A DNA stretch of 64,000 bases, taken from the NCBI RefSeq assembly GCF_026341035.1, contig NZ_JAPEOQ010000002.1, positions 1,054,001-1,118,000 on the forward strand. The letters run 5' to 3'. The stretch's first letter is position 1; every line of letters starts with the position of its first letter. The notes under the pieces were generated by a model. It saw only the letters and a program-made list of their open reading frames with translations. It had not been told where the DNA came from and searched no databases. Shown here piece after piece: positions 1 to 7,116 of the stretch. This DNA is from Streptomyces sp. NBC_01016 (GTDB taxonomy: Bacteria; Actinomycetota; Actinomycetes; Streptomycetales; Streptomycetaceae). Position numbers and translations under genes: made by a program.

Positions 1-352
1 GCACCGTGAAGAGCCGGTCGGCGGTCCCCTCCACGTAGAAGGAGTACCCGGCGGAGCCGTCGGCCCCGATCGAGGCCACGGCGAGCGTCGTCGGCTCGTC
101 GCCCCGCTGCACCGGGGACACATCCACCCCGGCCGTCCGCAGGCCGCCGAGCAGGGCCTCCCCGAAGGCGTCCCGCGACACCCGCGAGCAGAACGCCACG
201 GACGAGCCGAGGCGGCCGAGTGCCACCGCCGTGTTGTACGGGCCGCCGCCGAGCCGCGGGGCGAGGGCGGGCAGCTCGGTGACGGGTCCGCCGTCGGTGG
301 GCACGCCCTGTGGGACGAGGTCGATCAGTGCCTCTCCGGCGACGACAATCAC
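1..352 (-). CDS. PfkB-family carbohydrate kinase (fructokinase-like), partial
   Basis: Reading the minus strand from a GTG at 352 gives a protein beginning VIVVAGEALIDLVPQG, followed by GGGPYNTAVALGRLG and then TLAVASIGADGSAGYSFY. This is the N-terminal sugar-binding half of a PfkB/ribokinase-family kinase, which phosphorylates a sugar or nucleoside with ATP. About 117 residues are present; the ATP-binding and catalytic Asp region lies beyond the left edge, so the gene is cut by the window and not broken. Fructokinase is the nearest guess from the N-terminal pattern, but the substrate cannot be told. It lies tandem to the downstream-reading regulator at 569-1519. Confidence 0.85.
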   Translation of the reverse strand, partial: MIVVAGEALIDLVPQGVPTDGGPVTELPALAPRLGGGPYNTAVALGRLGSSVAFCSRVSRDAFGEALLGGLRTAGVDVSPVQRGDEPTTLAVASIGADGSAGYSFYVEGTADRLFTV

Positions 353-568
353 GGTGCTTCCTTTCGGGCGGGCGGGCGTGCGGCGGGTGTGGTGGGGCCC
401 GCTGTTCACGTCGACGCTAGAGCCTCACGCCGGGCGCGGCACCCGCCTCACGCGAACCGGGCAGGCACGCCGCGGACCCGGGCACGTACGCCCTGCATCC
501 GGGCACGATCCACTCCCGGACCCAGTACTCCCAGTCCCATCACACCCGGCCCCAGCACTTCCGGCTCC
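353..568. other. Intergenic spacer between the kinase and the HTH gene
   Basis: About 216 bases with no credible gene. The stretch around 500-595 is C-rich with repeated short CCCA/TCCCA tracts. It holds the promoter of the minus-strand sugar kinase gene, but no clear -35/-10 pair could be picked. Confidence 0.5.
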
Positions 569-1519
569 TCACTCCCAATCCCACCCGATGCCCACAAGGC
601 CCGCCCGCACCTGCGGCTCCACCATGTGCACCGACCGGTGGGGGCCGCTCAGGGCGAGTTCGTGGCGGCCGTCGCGCGGGCCCGCGGCCGACCGCTGGAC
701 GAAGCGGTGGCAGCGCACGGGCAGCGTGTCGTCCGCGAACCGGACCTGGAGCGCGTACTGCCCTCCGGCGGAGCCGAACCCGCGGACGTACTCGGTGGCG
801 GACCTGGCCGTCCCGTCCTCGAAGCCGTACTGGAACATATGGGTGTCGCCGGCCCGCAGCCGCGCGTCGAAGAGCAGCTCCGCGACCAGGACGCCCGTCC
901 CGTCGTCCCAACGCACCCGCCCCGTACGGCAGTTCTCCATGGCGTACACCGCCACATCCGCCGGGGAACACCCCGGGGCGCCATGGTGGATGGCCATATA
1001 ACGGTCCACGCCGTCGCGGTGCGCCCGCACGATCTGCTGCGAGTCCCTGCCCTGGAGCTGCCGGTGCGCGCCGATCCGCACCCGCTCGTGGTGCCCGACG
1101 GTGTGCAGCCCGCCGTCCAGCGGGGTCTCCAGCTCCGCGAGCAGCCGCTCGACGGCCCCGGACGCCTCGATGAGCGACCGGTACGAGCGGGTCGCCGGGC
1201 GCTTGGGCACGGCCGCTTCGGGAACCGGGCCGAGCAGCCGGATCAGCGATTCCTCGGGCAGTTCGAGGATCTCCTCCAGGGCGCGCACCGCCCGCATCGA
1301 CTCCGGACGCTGTGGCCGCCGCGCGCCCTGCTGCCAGTAACTCAGGCTGGTGAGGCCGATGGTGACGCCTCGGCGGGCCAGATGGTGCCGTACGCGGTGC
1401 AGCGGCAGTTGCCGGGCGATGATCGCGGCCCGCAGGGCGCTGTGGAACGGGCCGGAGCGCAGGGCTCCCGCCAGGTCCGGTGCCTGTGCCGCGTTCACTT
1501 GTCGTTCGCCGAGCCGCAT
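569..1519 (-). CDS. XRE-like helix-turn-helix transcriptional regulator
   Basis: A 316-residue protein. The start at 1519 is chosen over the longer reading frame (to 1645) because AGGAGG lies 6 bases before this ATG. Residues about 25-85 form a helix-turn-helix of XRE type, with TSLSYWQQGARRPQRPES as the recognition-helix region. The rest, about 220 residues, has no family I recognise; it contains DDGTGVLVAELLFDARLRAG and looks like a beta-rich sensor or effector domain. It is a soluble cytoplasmic protein. It lies divergently from uvrC with about 160 bases between the starts. DNA-binding is a family inference; its target genes are unknown. Confidence 0.75.
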   Translation of the reverse strand: MRLGERQVNAAQAPDLAGALRSGPFHSALRAAIIARQLPLHRVRHHLARRGVTIGLTSLSYWQQGARRPQRPESMRAVRALEEILELPEESLIRLLGPVPEAAVPKRPATRSYRSLIEASGAVERLLAELETPLDGGLHTVGHHERVRIGAHRQLQGRDSQQIVRAHRDGVDRYMAIHHGAPGCSPADVAVYAMENCRTGRVRWDDGTGVLVAELLFDARLRAGDTHMFQYGFEDGTARSATEYVRGFGSAGGQYALQVRFADDTLPVRCHRFVQRSAAGPRDGRHELALSGPHRSVHMVEPQVRAGLVGIGWDWE

Positions 1520-1681
1520 CCGGGCCTCCTGCTTGTGCGCGCTGCGCCCGCGGGCCGCCACTGGGAACAAGTCACCCGGCATTGAAGCGTGCCGCCCAGC
1601 CCCCGACAAGACTTCGGGGTGCCCGGCGCCACCGCCGCCGGGCACCCCGAACTGTCACACACCGCCAGTAGGGTGTCTGAC

Positions 1682-3751
1682 ATGGCCGACCCCTCCAGCT
1701 ACCGCCCCAAGCCGGGACAGATCCCCGACTCTCCAGGGGTGTACAGGTTCCGCGACGAGCACCGCCGGGTGATCTACGTCGGGAAGGCGAAAAGCCTGCG
1801 CCAGCGCCTGGCGAACTACTTCCAGGACCTGGCGAACCTGCACCCCCGTACGCGCACGATGGTCACCACGGCCGCGTCCGTGGAGTGGACGGTGGTGTCC
1901 ACGGAGGTCGAGGCGCTGCAGCTGGAGTACTCCTGGATCAAGGAGTACGACCCCCGGTTCAACGTCAAGTACCGCGACGACAAGAGCTACCCGTACCTCG
2001 CGGTGACGATGAACGAGGACTTCCCGCGGGTCCAGGTGATGCGCGGCCAGAAGAAGAAGGGCGTGCGCTACTTCGGTCCGTACGGGCACGCGTGGGCGAT
2101 CCGCGACACCGTGGACCTGCTCCTGCGCGTCTTCCCGGTACGCACCTGCTCCAAGGGCGTGTTCAAGAACGCGGAGCGCACCGGCCGCCCCTGCCTGCTG
2201 GGCTACATCGGCAAGTGCTCGGCGCCCTGTGTGGGCCGCGTCACGCCCGACGAGCACCGCGAACTGGCCGAGGAATTCTGCGACTTCATGGCGGGGCGTA
2301 CGGGGACGTACATCCGGCGCCTGGAGAAGGACATGGCCGCGGCCGCCGACGAGATGGAGTACGAGCGGGCGGCCCGCCTGCGCGACGACGTCGAGGCGCT
2401 CAAGAAGGCCATGGAGAAGAGCGCGGTCGTCCTCACCGACGCCACCGACGCCGACCTGATCGCCCTGGCCGAGGACGAGCTGGAGGCGGCCGTCCAGATC
2501 TTCCATGTGCGCGGCGGACGCGTGCGCGGCCAGCGCGGCTGGGTCACCGACAAGGTCGAGGCGGTCACCAGCGGTGACCTCGTCGAGCACGCGTTGCAGC
2601 AGCTCTACGGGGAGGAGACCGGGGACGCCGTCCCCAAGGAGGTCCTCGTCCCCGCGCTGCCCGACCCCCTGGAGCCCGTCCAGGCCTGGCTCACGGAGCG
2701 CCGCGGGGCGAACGTGTCGCTGCGTATCCCGCAGCGGGGCGACAAGAAGGCGCTCATGGAGACGGTCCACAGGAACGCGCAGCAGTCGCTCGTCCTGCAC
2801 AAGACGAAGCGCGCCTCCGACCTCACCACGCGCTCGCGCGCGCTGGAGGAGATCGCCGGCGCCCTCGACCTGGACGGCGCTCCGCTGCGGATCGAGTGCT
2901 ACGACATCTCGCACCTCCAGGGTGACGACGTCGTGGCCTCCATGGTCGTCTTCGAGGACGGTCTTGCCCGCAAGAGCGAGTACCGCCGCTTCGAGATCAA
3001 GGGCTTCGAGGGACAGGACGACGTCCGTTCCATGCACGAGGTCATCACCCGCCGCTTCAAGCGCTACCTTGCCGCTCAGGAGAAGTCCCGCGACTGGTCC
3101 GACGAGGAGCCGGACGCGGGCGAGGAGACGGTGGTCGAGGAGTCGCGCCTCACGGAGGAGGACGGCCGGCCCAAGAAGTTCGCCTACCCGCCGCAGCTCG
3201 TGGTGGTCGACGGCGGCCAGCCGCAGGTCGCGGCGGCCAAGCGGGCCCTGGACGAGCTCGGCATCGACGACATCGCGGTGTGCGGCCTCGCCAAGCGCCT
3301 CGAAGAGGTCTGGGTGCCGGACGAGGAGGACCCGGTCGTCCTTCCCCGGACCAGCGAAGGGCTCTATCTGCTCCAGCGCGTCCGCGACGAGGCGCACCGC
3401 TTCGCGATCACCTACCAGCGCAGCAAGCGGGCCAAGCGCTTCAGGGCGGGCCCGCTGGACGATGTGCAGGGGCTCGGGGACTCGCGCAAGCAGGCACTGC
3501 TCAAGCACTTCGGGTCGGTGAAGCGGCTGCGGGCCGCCACCATCGACCAGATCTGCGAGGTCCCCGGCATAGGCCGCAAGACGGCCGAGGCCATCGTGGT
3601 GGCCTTCGCCAAGGCCGCACCCGCTGCGCCCGCGGTGAACACGGCCACCGGAGAGATCATGGAAGACGAGGACGGCACGACGGACGTGCCGACCGGCGGG
3701 GACCCCGTCAGCGCGGGTGCCCCGGAAGAACGACGGGGGCAGGAGTCATGA
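1682..3751 (+). CDS. uvrC: Excinuclease ABC subunit C
   Basis: A 689-residue UvrC, the dual-incision nuclease of nucleotide excision repair that cuts both sides of a lesion after UvrAB loading. The GIY-YIG nuclease domain is at the N-terminus (GVYRFRDEHRRVIYVGKAKS, residues about 19-38). A UVR motif lies near 210-245 (MEYERAARLRDDVEALKKAM). An RNase-H-like C-terminal nuclease region follows, and tandem helix-hairpin-helix motifs sit near 590-650 (DDVQGLGDSRK, VPGIGRKTAEAI). The start ATG at 1682 gives the family N-terminus MADPSSYRPKPGQIPDSPGVY. It ends in an ATGA overlap with rapZ, so it is the head of the uvrC-rapZ-yvcK-whiA operon. Confidence 0.97.
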   Translation: MADPSSYRPKPGQIPDSPGVYRFRDEHRRVIYVGKAKSLRQRLANYFQDLANLHPRTRTMVTTAASVEWTVVSTEVEALQLEYSWIKEYDPRFNVKYRDDKSYPYLAVTMNEDFPRVQVMRGQKKKGVRYFGPYGHAWAIRDTVDLLLRVFPVRTCSKGVFKNAERTGRPCLLGYIGKCSAPCVGRVTPDEHRELAEEFCDFMAGRTGTYIRRLEKDMAAAADEMEYERAARLRDDVEALKKAMEKSAVVLTDATDADLIALAEDELEAAVQIFHVRGGRVRGQRGWVTDKVEAVTSGDLVEHALQQLYGEETGDAVPKEVLVPALPDPLEPVQAWLTERRGANVSLRIPQRGDKKALMETVHRNAQQSLVLHKTKRASDLTTRSRALEEIAGALDLDGAPLRIECYDISHLQGDDVVASMVVFEDGLARKSEYRRFEIKGFEGQDDVRSMHEVITRRFKRYLAAQEKSRDWSDEEPDAGEETVVEESRLTEEDGRPKKFAYPPQLVVVDGGQPQVAAAKRALDELGIDDIAVCGLAKRLEEVWVPDEEDPVVLPRTSEGLYLLQRVRDEAHRFAITYQRSKRAKRFRAGPLDDVQGLGDSRKQALLKHFGSVKRLRAATIDQICEVPGIGRKTAEAIVVAFAKAAPAAPAVNTATGEIMEDEDGTTDVPTGGDPVSAGAPEERRGQES

Positions 3752-4857
3752 GCGAGCAGGACCACGAGAGCAGCGACACCAGCGACACCAGCGGCACGCC
3801 AGAGGGCCCCGCAGCACAGGAACAGCCGCAACCACAGCACGGAGCACAAGTGAGCACGGGCACCGGATCAGGGACAGAACCAGGTACGGAACCAGGCGCG
3901 GGCACGGGCGCGGACTCGGACACCGCCACGGGCGCGGACTCGGACACCGGAGCGGGAGCCGGCAAGACCGCCGAGGCGCCGGGTGTCCCCGACGCCGCCA
4001 TCCCCGAGCTCGTGATCATCTCCGGGATGTCCGGCGCGGGCCGCTCCACGGCAGCGAAGTGCCTGGAGGACCTCGGCTGGTTCGTCGTCGACAACCTGCC
4101 GCCCGCACTGATCCCCACCATGGTGGAGCTCGGCGCCCGCTCGCAGGGCAACGTGGCGCGGATCGCGGTCGTCGTCGACGTACGGGGACGGCGCTTCTTC
4201 GACAACCTCCGGCAGTCCCTCGCGGACCTGGAGGCCAAGCACGTCACGCGGCGCATCGTCTTCCTGGAGTCCTCCGACGAGGCCCTGGTGCGCCGCTTCG
4301 AGTCCGTGCGCCGTCCGCACCCCCTCCAGGGCGACGGCCGCATCGTCGACGGCATCGACGCCGAGCGCGAGCTGCTGCGCGAGCTGCGGGGCGACGCGGA
4401 CCTGGTCATCGACACCTCCAGCCTCAATGTCCACGAACTGCGCGCCAAGATGGACGCCCAGTTCGCCGGCGACGAGGAGCCCGAGCTGCGGGCCACCGTC
4501 ATGTCGTTCGGCTTCAAGTACGGCCTGCCGGTCGACGCCGACCTCGTGGTCGACATGCGCTTCCTGCCGAACCCGCACTGGGTCCCCGAGCTGCGCCCCT
4601 TCACCGGGCTCAACGAAGAGGTCTCGAACTACGTCTTCTCGCAGCCCAGCGCCAAGGAGTTCCTCGACCGCTATACCGAGCTGCTCCAGCTGATCGCCGC
4701 GGGCTACCGCCGTGAGGGCAAGCGCTACGTGACGATCGCCGTCGGCTGTACGGGCGGCAAGCACCGCTCCGTCGCGACGTCGGAGAAGCTCGCCGCCCGC
4801 CTCGCCGCGCAGGGCGTGGAGACCGTGGTCGTCCACCGCGACATGGGACGGGAATGA
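3748..4857 (+). CDS. rapZ: RapZ-family nucleotide-binding protein (YvcJ-like)
   Basis: A 369-residue protein of the RapZ/YvcJ family. It has a P-loop GMSGAGRSTA near residues 91-100, then a kinase-like domain and a conserved C-terminal domain ending near IAVGCTGGKHRSVATSEKLA. In E. coli RapZ senses glucosamine-6-phosphate and steers small-RNA decay; the actinomycete role is less clear. The ATG at 3748 overlaps the uvrC stop and follows GGGGGCAGGAG. The first 85 or so residues are a low-complexity Ser/Thr/Asp/Gly-rich extension that most homologues lack, with a 24-base tandem repeat inside it. A later start cannot be excluded, but none has a better ribosome site. Confidence 0.93.
   Translation: MSEQDHESSDTSDTSGTPEGPAAQEQPQPQHGAQVSTGTGSGTEPGTEPGAGTGADSDTATGADSDTGAGAGKTAEAPGVPDAAIPELVIISGMSGAGRSTAAKCLEDLGWFVVDNLPPALIPTMVELGARSQGNVARIAVVVDVRGRRFFDNLRQSLADLEAKHVTRRIVFLESSDEALVRRFESVRRPHPLQGDGRIVDGIDAERELLRELRGDADLVIDTSSLNVHELRAKMDAQFAGDEEPELRATVMSFGFKYGLPVDADLVVDMRFLPNPHWVPELRPFTGLNEEVSNYVFSQPSAKEFLDRYTELLQLIAAGYRREGKRYVTIAVGCTGGKHRSVATSEKLAARLAAQGVETVVVHRDMGRE
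3904..3949 (+). repeat. 24-base-period tandem repeat in the rapZ 5' extension
   Basis: Two identical 22-base copies begin at 3904 and 3928, encoding GADSDTAT then GADSDTGA. The period is a multiple of three, so copy number can change without a frameshift. Confidence 0.85.
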
Positions 4858-5891
4858 CGGGACGTACCCTGCGGCTCACCAGCAGGATCCGCCGCAGGAC
4901 CTCGCCGGTGAAGCCGGGCAAGGGCGCCACCCCGAAGGTGGTGGCCCTGGGCGGCGGCATGGGCCTGTCGGCGTCCCTGGCCGCGCTGCGCCGCATCACG
5001 AACAACCTCACGGCCGTCGTCACGGTCGCCGACGACGGGGGCTCCAGTGGCCGCCTGCGCGACGAACTGGGCGTGCTGCCGCCCGGTGACCTGCGCAAGG
5101 CCCTCGCGGCCCTGTGCGGGGACGACGACTGGGGCCAGACCTGGGCCCGCGTCATCCAGCACCGCTTCCAGTCCAAGGGCGAGCTGCACGAGCACGCGGT
5201 CGGCAATCTGCTGATCGTCGCCCTGTGGGAGCAGCTCGGCGATCATGTGCAGGCCCTGGACCTGGTCGGCAAGCTGCTCGGCGCGCAGGGCCGTGTGCTG
5301 CCCATGTCCGCCGTCCCGCTGGAACTCCAGGCACTGGTGAAGGGGCACGATCCGACACGCCCGGACGACATCGAGACCGTGCGCGGTCAGGCGACGGTCG
5401 CGCTCACCCGCGGCGAGGTCCAGTCCGTCCACGTGGTGCCGCGCGATCCGCCGGCCGTCCCGGAGGCGGTCGCCGCGGTGCTCGACGCGGACTGGGTGGT
5501 GCTGGGCCCGGGCTCCTGGTTCTCCTCCGTGATTCCGCATCTGCTGGTCCCGGAGCTGCTCGACGCGCTGGTCGAGACGAAGGCCCGCAAGGTCCTCTCG
5601 CTGAACCTCGCGCCGCAACCCGGAGAAACTGAGGGGTTCTCCCCGCAGCGTCATTTGGAAGTTTTGGGACGACACGCACCTAAACTCGCCCTGGACGTGG
5701 TGCTGGCCGACGAGGCCGCCGTGCCCGACCGCGAAGAGCTCATCGACTCCGCCAAGGAGCGTTTCGGTGCCGCGGTCGAGCTGGCGCCGGTGGCCAGGCC
5801 CGACGGCACTCCGAGGCACGACCCGGAGCTGTTGGCCGCCGCGTACGACCGTATTTTTCGGATGCATGGAAGGATCGGCCCATGGCGATGA
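4854..5891 (+). CDS. yvcK: UDP-GlcNAc-binding protein of the YvcK/CofD-like family (gluconeogenesis factor)
   Basis: A 345-residue YvcK-family protein. The signature VVALGGGMGLSASLAALRR (residues about 23-41) and VADDGGSSGRLRDELGVLPPGD are the nucleotide-sugar-binding loops of this CofD-like fold. In Bacillus and Mycobacterium YvcK binds UDP-N-acetylglucosamine and links carbon supply to wall synthesis. It starts with an ATGA overlap to rapZ and its end overlaps whiA by 10 bases, so translational coupling is likely. The rapZ-yvcK-whiA order is conserved widely in Gram-positive bacteria. A basic N-terminal stretch (TLRLTSRIRRRTSPVKPG) precedes the core fold. Confidence 0.93.
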   Translation: MTGRTLRLTSRIRRRTSPVKPGKGATPKVVALGGGMGLSASLAALRRITNNLTAVVTVADDGGSSGRLRDELGVLPPGDLRKALAALCGDDDWGQTWARVIQHRFQSKGELHEHAVGNLLIVALWEQLGDHVQALDLVGKLLGAQGRVLPMSAVPLELQALVKGHDPTRPDDIETVRGQATVALTRGEVQSVHVVPRDPPAVPEAVAAVLDADWVVLGPGSWFSSVIPHLLVPELLDALVETKARKVLSLNLAPQPGETEGFSPQRHLEVLGRHAPKLALDVVLADEAAVPDREELIDSAKERFGAAVELAPVARPDGTPRHDPELLAAAYDRIFRMHGRIGPWR

Positions 5892-6907
5892 CGGCAGCGG
5901 TGAAGGACGAGATCTCCCGGCTTCCCGTCACCCGGACCTGCTGCAGGAAGGCCGAGGTCTCGGCCATTCTGCGGTTTGCGGGCGGCCTTCACCTGGTGAG
6001 CGGCCGCATCGTGATCGAGGCGGAGCTGGACACCGCGATGGCCGCACGGCGGCTCAAGCGGGACATTCTCGAGATCTTCGGGCACAGCTCGGAGCTGATC
6101 GTGATGGCGCCCGGCGGGCTGCGCCGCGGCTCGCGGTTCGTTGTACGAGTGGTGGCGGGCGGCGACCAGCTGGCCCGCCAGACGGGCCTGGTGGACGGCC
6201 GCGGCCGTCCGATCCGGGGCCTGCCGCCGCAGGTGGTCTCGGGGGCCACCTGTGACGCGGAGGCGGCCTGGCGCGGCGCTTTCCTGGCGCACGGCTCGCT
6301 CACCGAGCCGGGGCGCTCCAGCTCGCTCGAGGTGACGTGCCCGGGCCCGGAGGCGGCGCTCGCCCTGGTCGGCGCCGCCCGCAGGCTGCAGATCGCGAGC
6401 AAGGCCCGTGAGGTGCGCGGCGTGGACCGCGTGGTGGTGCGCGACGGCGACGCGATCGGCGCGCTCCTCACCCGCATGGGAGCGCACGAGTCGGTGCTCG
6501 CCTGGGAGGAGCGGCGGATGCGCCGCGAGGTCCGCGCCACGGCGAACCGCCTCGCGAACTTCGACGACGCGAACCTGCGCCGCTCGGCCCGCGCCGCGGT
6601 CGCGGCCGGCGCCCGGGTGCAGCGCGCCCTGGAGATCCTCGCCGACGACGTGCCCGAGCACCTCGCCGCCGCGGGCCGCCTGCGCATGGACCACAAGCAG
6701 GCCTCCCTGGAAGAGCTGGGCGCGCTCGCGGACCCGCCGCTGACCAAGGACGCCGTCGCGGGCCGCATTCGCCGCCTGCTGGCCATGGCGGACAAGCGGG
6801 CCCAGGACCTCGGCATCCCCGGCACGGAGTCCAACATCACGGAGGACATGGCGGAGGAGATGACGGAGGAGATGGCGGAGAGCCTCGCGCAGAACATGGT
6901 GGGCTGA
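5882..6907 (+). CDS. whiA: Sporulation transcription regulator WhiA
   Basis: A 341-residue WhiA. The N-terminus AMTAAVKDEISRLPVTRTCC and the middle part match the homing-endonuclease-like (LAGLIDADG) fold without nuclease function. The C-terminal helix-turn-helix contains RMDHKQASLEELGALADPPLTKDAVAGRIRRL (about residues 255-290, shown here only in part by its key words DHKQASLEELG and KDAVAGRIRR). WhiA with WhiB turns on septation genes in aerial hyphae. The protein runs past the HTH into an acidic, Met/Glu-rich tail (EDMAEEMTEEMAESLAQNM). The gene overlaps yvcK by 10 bases. Confidence 0.96.
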   Translation: MAMTAAVKDEISRLPVTRTCCRKAEVSAILRFAGGLHLVSGRIVIEAELDTAMAARRLKRDILEIFGHSSELIVMAPGGLRRGSRFVVRVVAGGDQLARQTGLVDGRGRPIRGLPPQVVSGATCDAEAAWRGAFLAHGSLTEPGRSSSLEVTCPGPEAALALVGAARRLQIASKAREVRGVDRVVVRDGDAIGALLTRMGAHESVLAWEERRMRREVRATANRLANFDDANLRRSARAAVAAGARVQRALEILADDVPEHLAAAGRLRMDHKQASLEELGALADPPLTKDAVAGRIRRLLAMADKRAQDLGIPGTESNITEDMAEEMTEEMAESLAQNMVG

Positions 6908-6942
6908 TCCGCACGACAACATGGTGAGCTGATCCGCACGAC
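6893..6942 (+). repeat. 25-base tandem duplication across the whiA stop codon
   Basis: Units 6893-6917 and 6918-6942 differ at one base. Each reads AACATGGTG..GCTGATCC..., and the first contains the whiA TGA. The second copy is outside the gene and would add nothing to the protein. Confidence 0.85.
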
Positions 6943-6949
6943 AGCTCCG

Positions 6950-6995
6950 AAAAGCCGGTGGCGGCGCCCGATCCCGGGCGCCGCCACCGGCTTTT
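6950..6995 (+). terminator. Terminator of the uvrC-rapZ-yvcK-whiA operon
   Basis: A perfect 21-bp stem (6950-6970 with 6975-6995), loop ATCC, ending in CTTTT. It is a strong intrinsic terminator. Confidence 0.9.
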
Positions 6996-7025
6996 CCGCG
7001 TCCGCGAACGGGAGTTGAGGCCCCC

Positions 7026-7054
7026 TTGACTTGACCATGAACTGTCACGATTCT
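7026..7054 (+). promoter_or_regulatory. Candidate promoter of the carboxypeptidase gene
   Basis: TTGACT at 7026-7031 is followed 17 bases later by GATTCT at 7049-7054. The -35 is good; the -10 lacks the leading T. It leaves an untranslated leader of about 55 bases. Confidence 0.4.
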
Positions 7055-7116
7055 GACGCTTGTTCGCTTCTGCGGCATCACGCCACAACCGTGGCAGACA
7101 ACTGCAAGGGGGGCTC

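Noticed and set aside
1655..3508. Long open frame on the minus strand opposite uvrC
   Set aside because: It is a high-GC shadow with Arg/Leu/Val-rich sequence and no family features; uvrC is certain.
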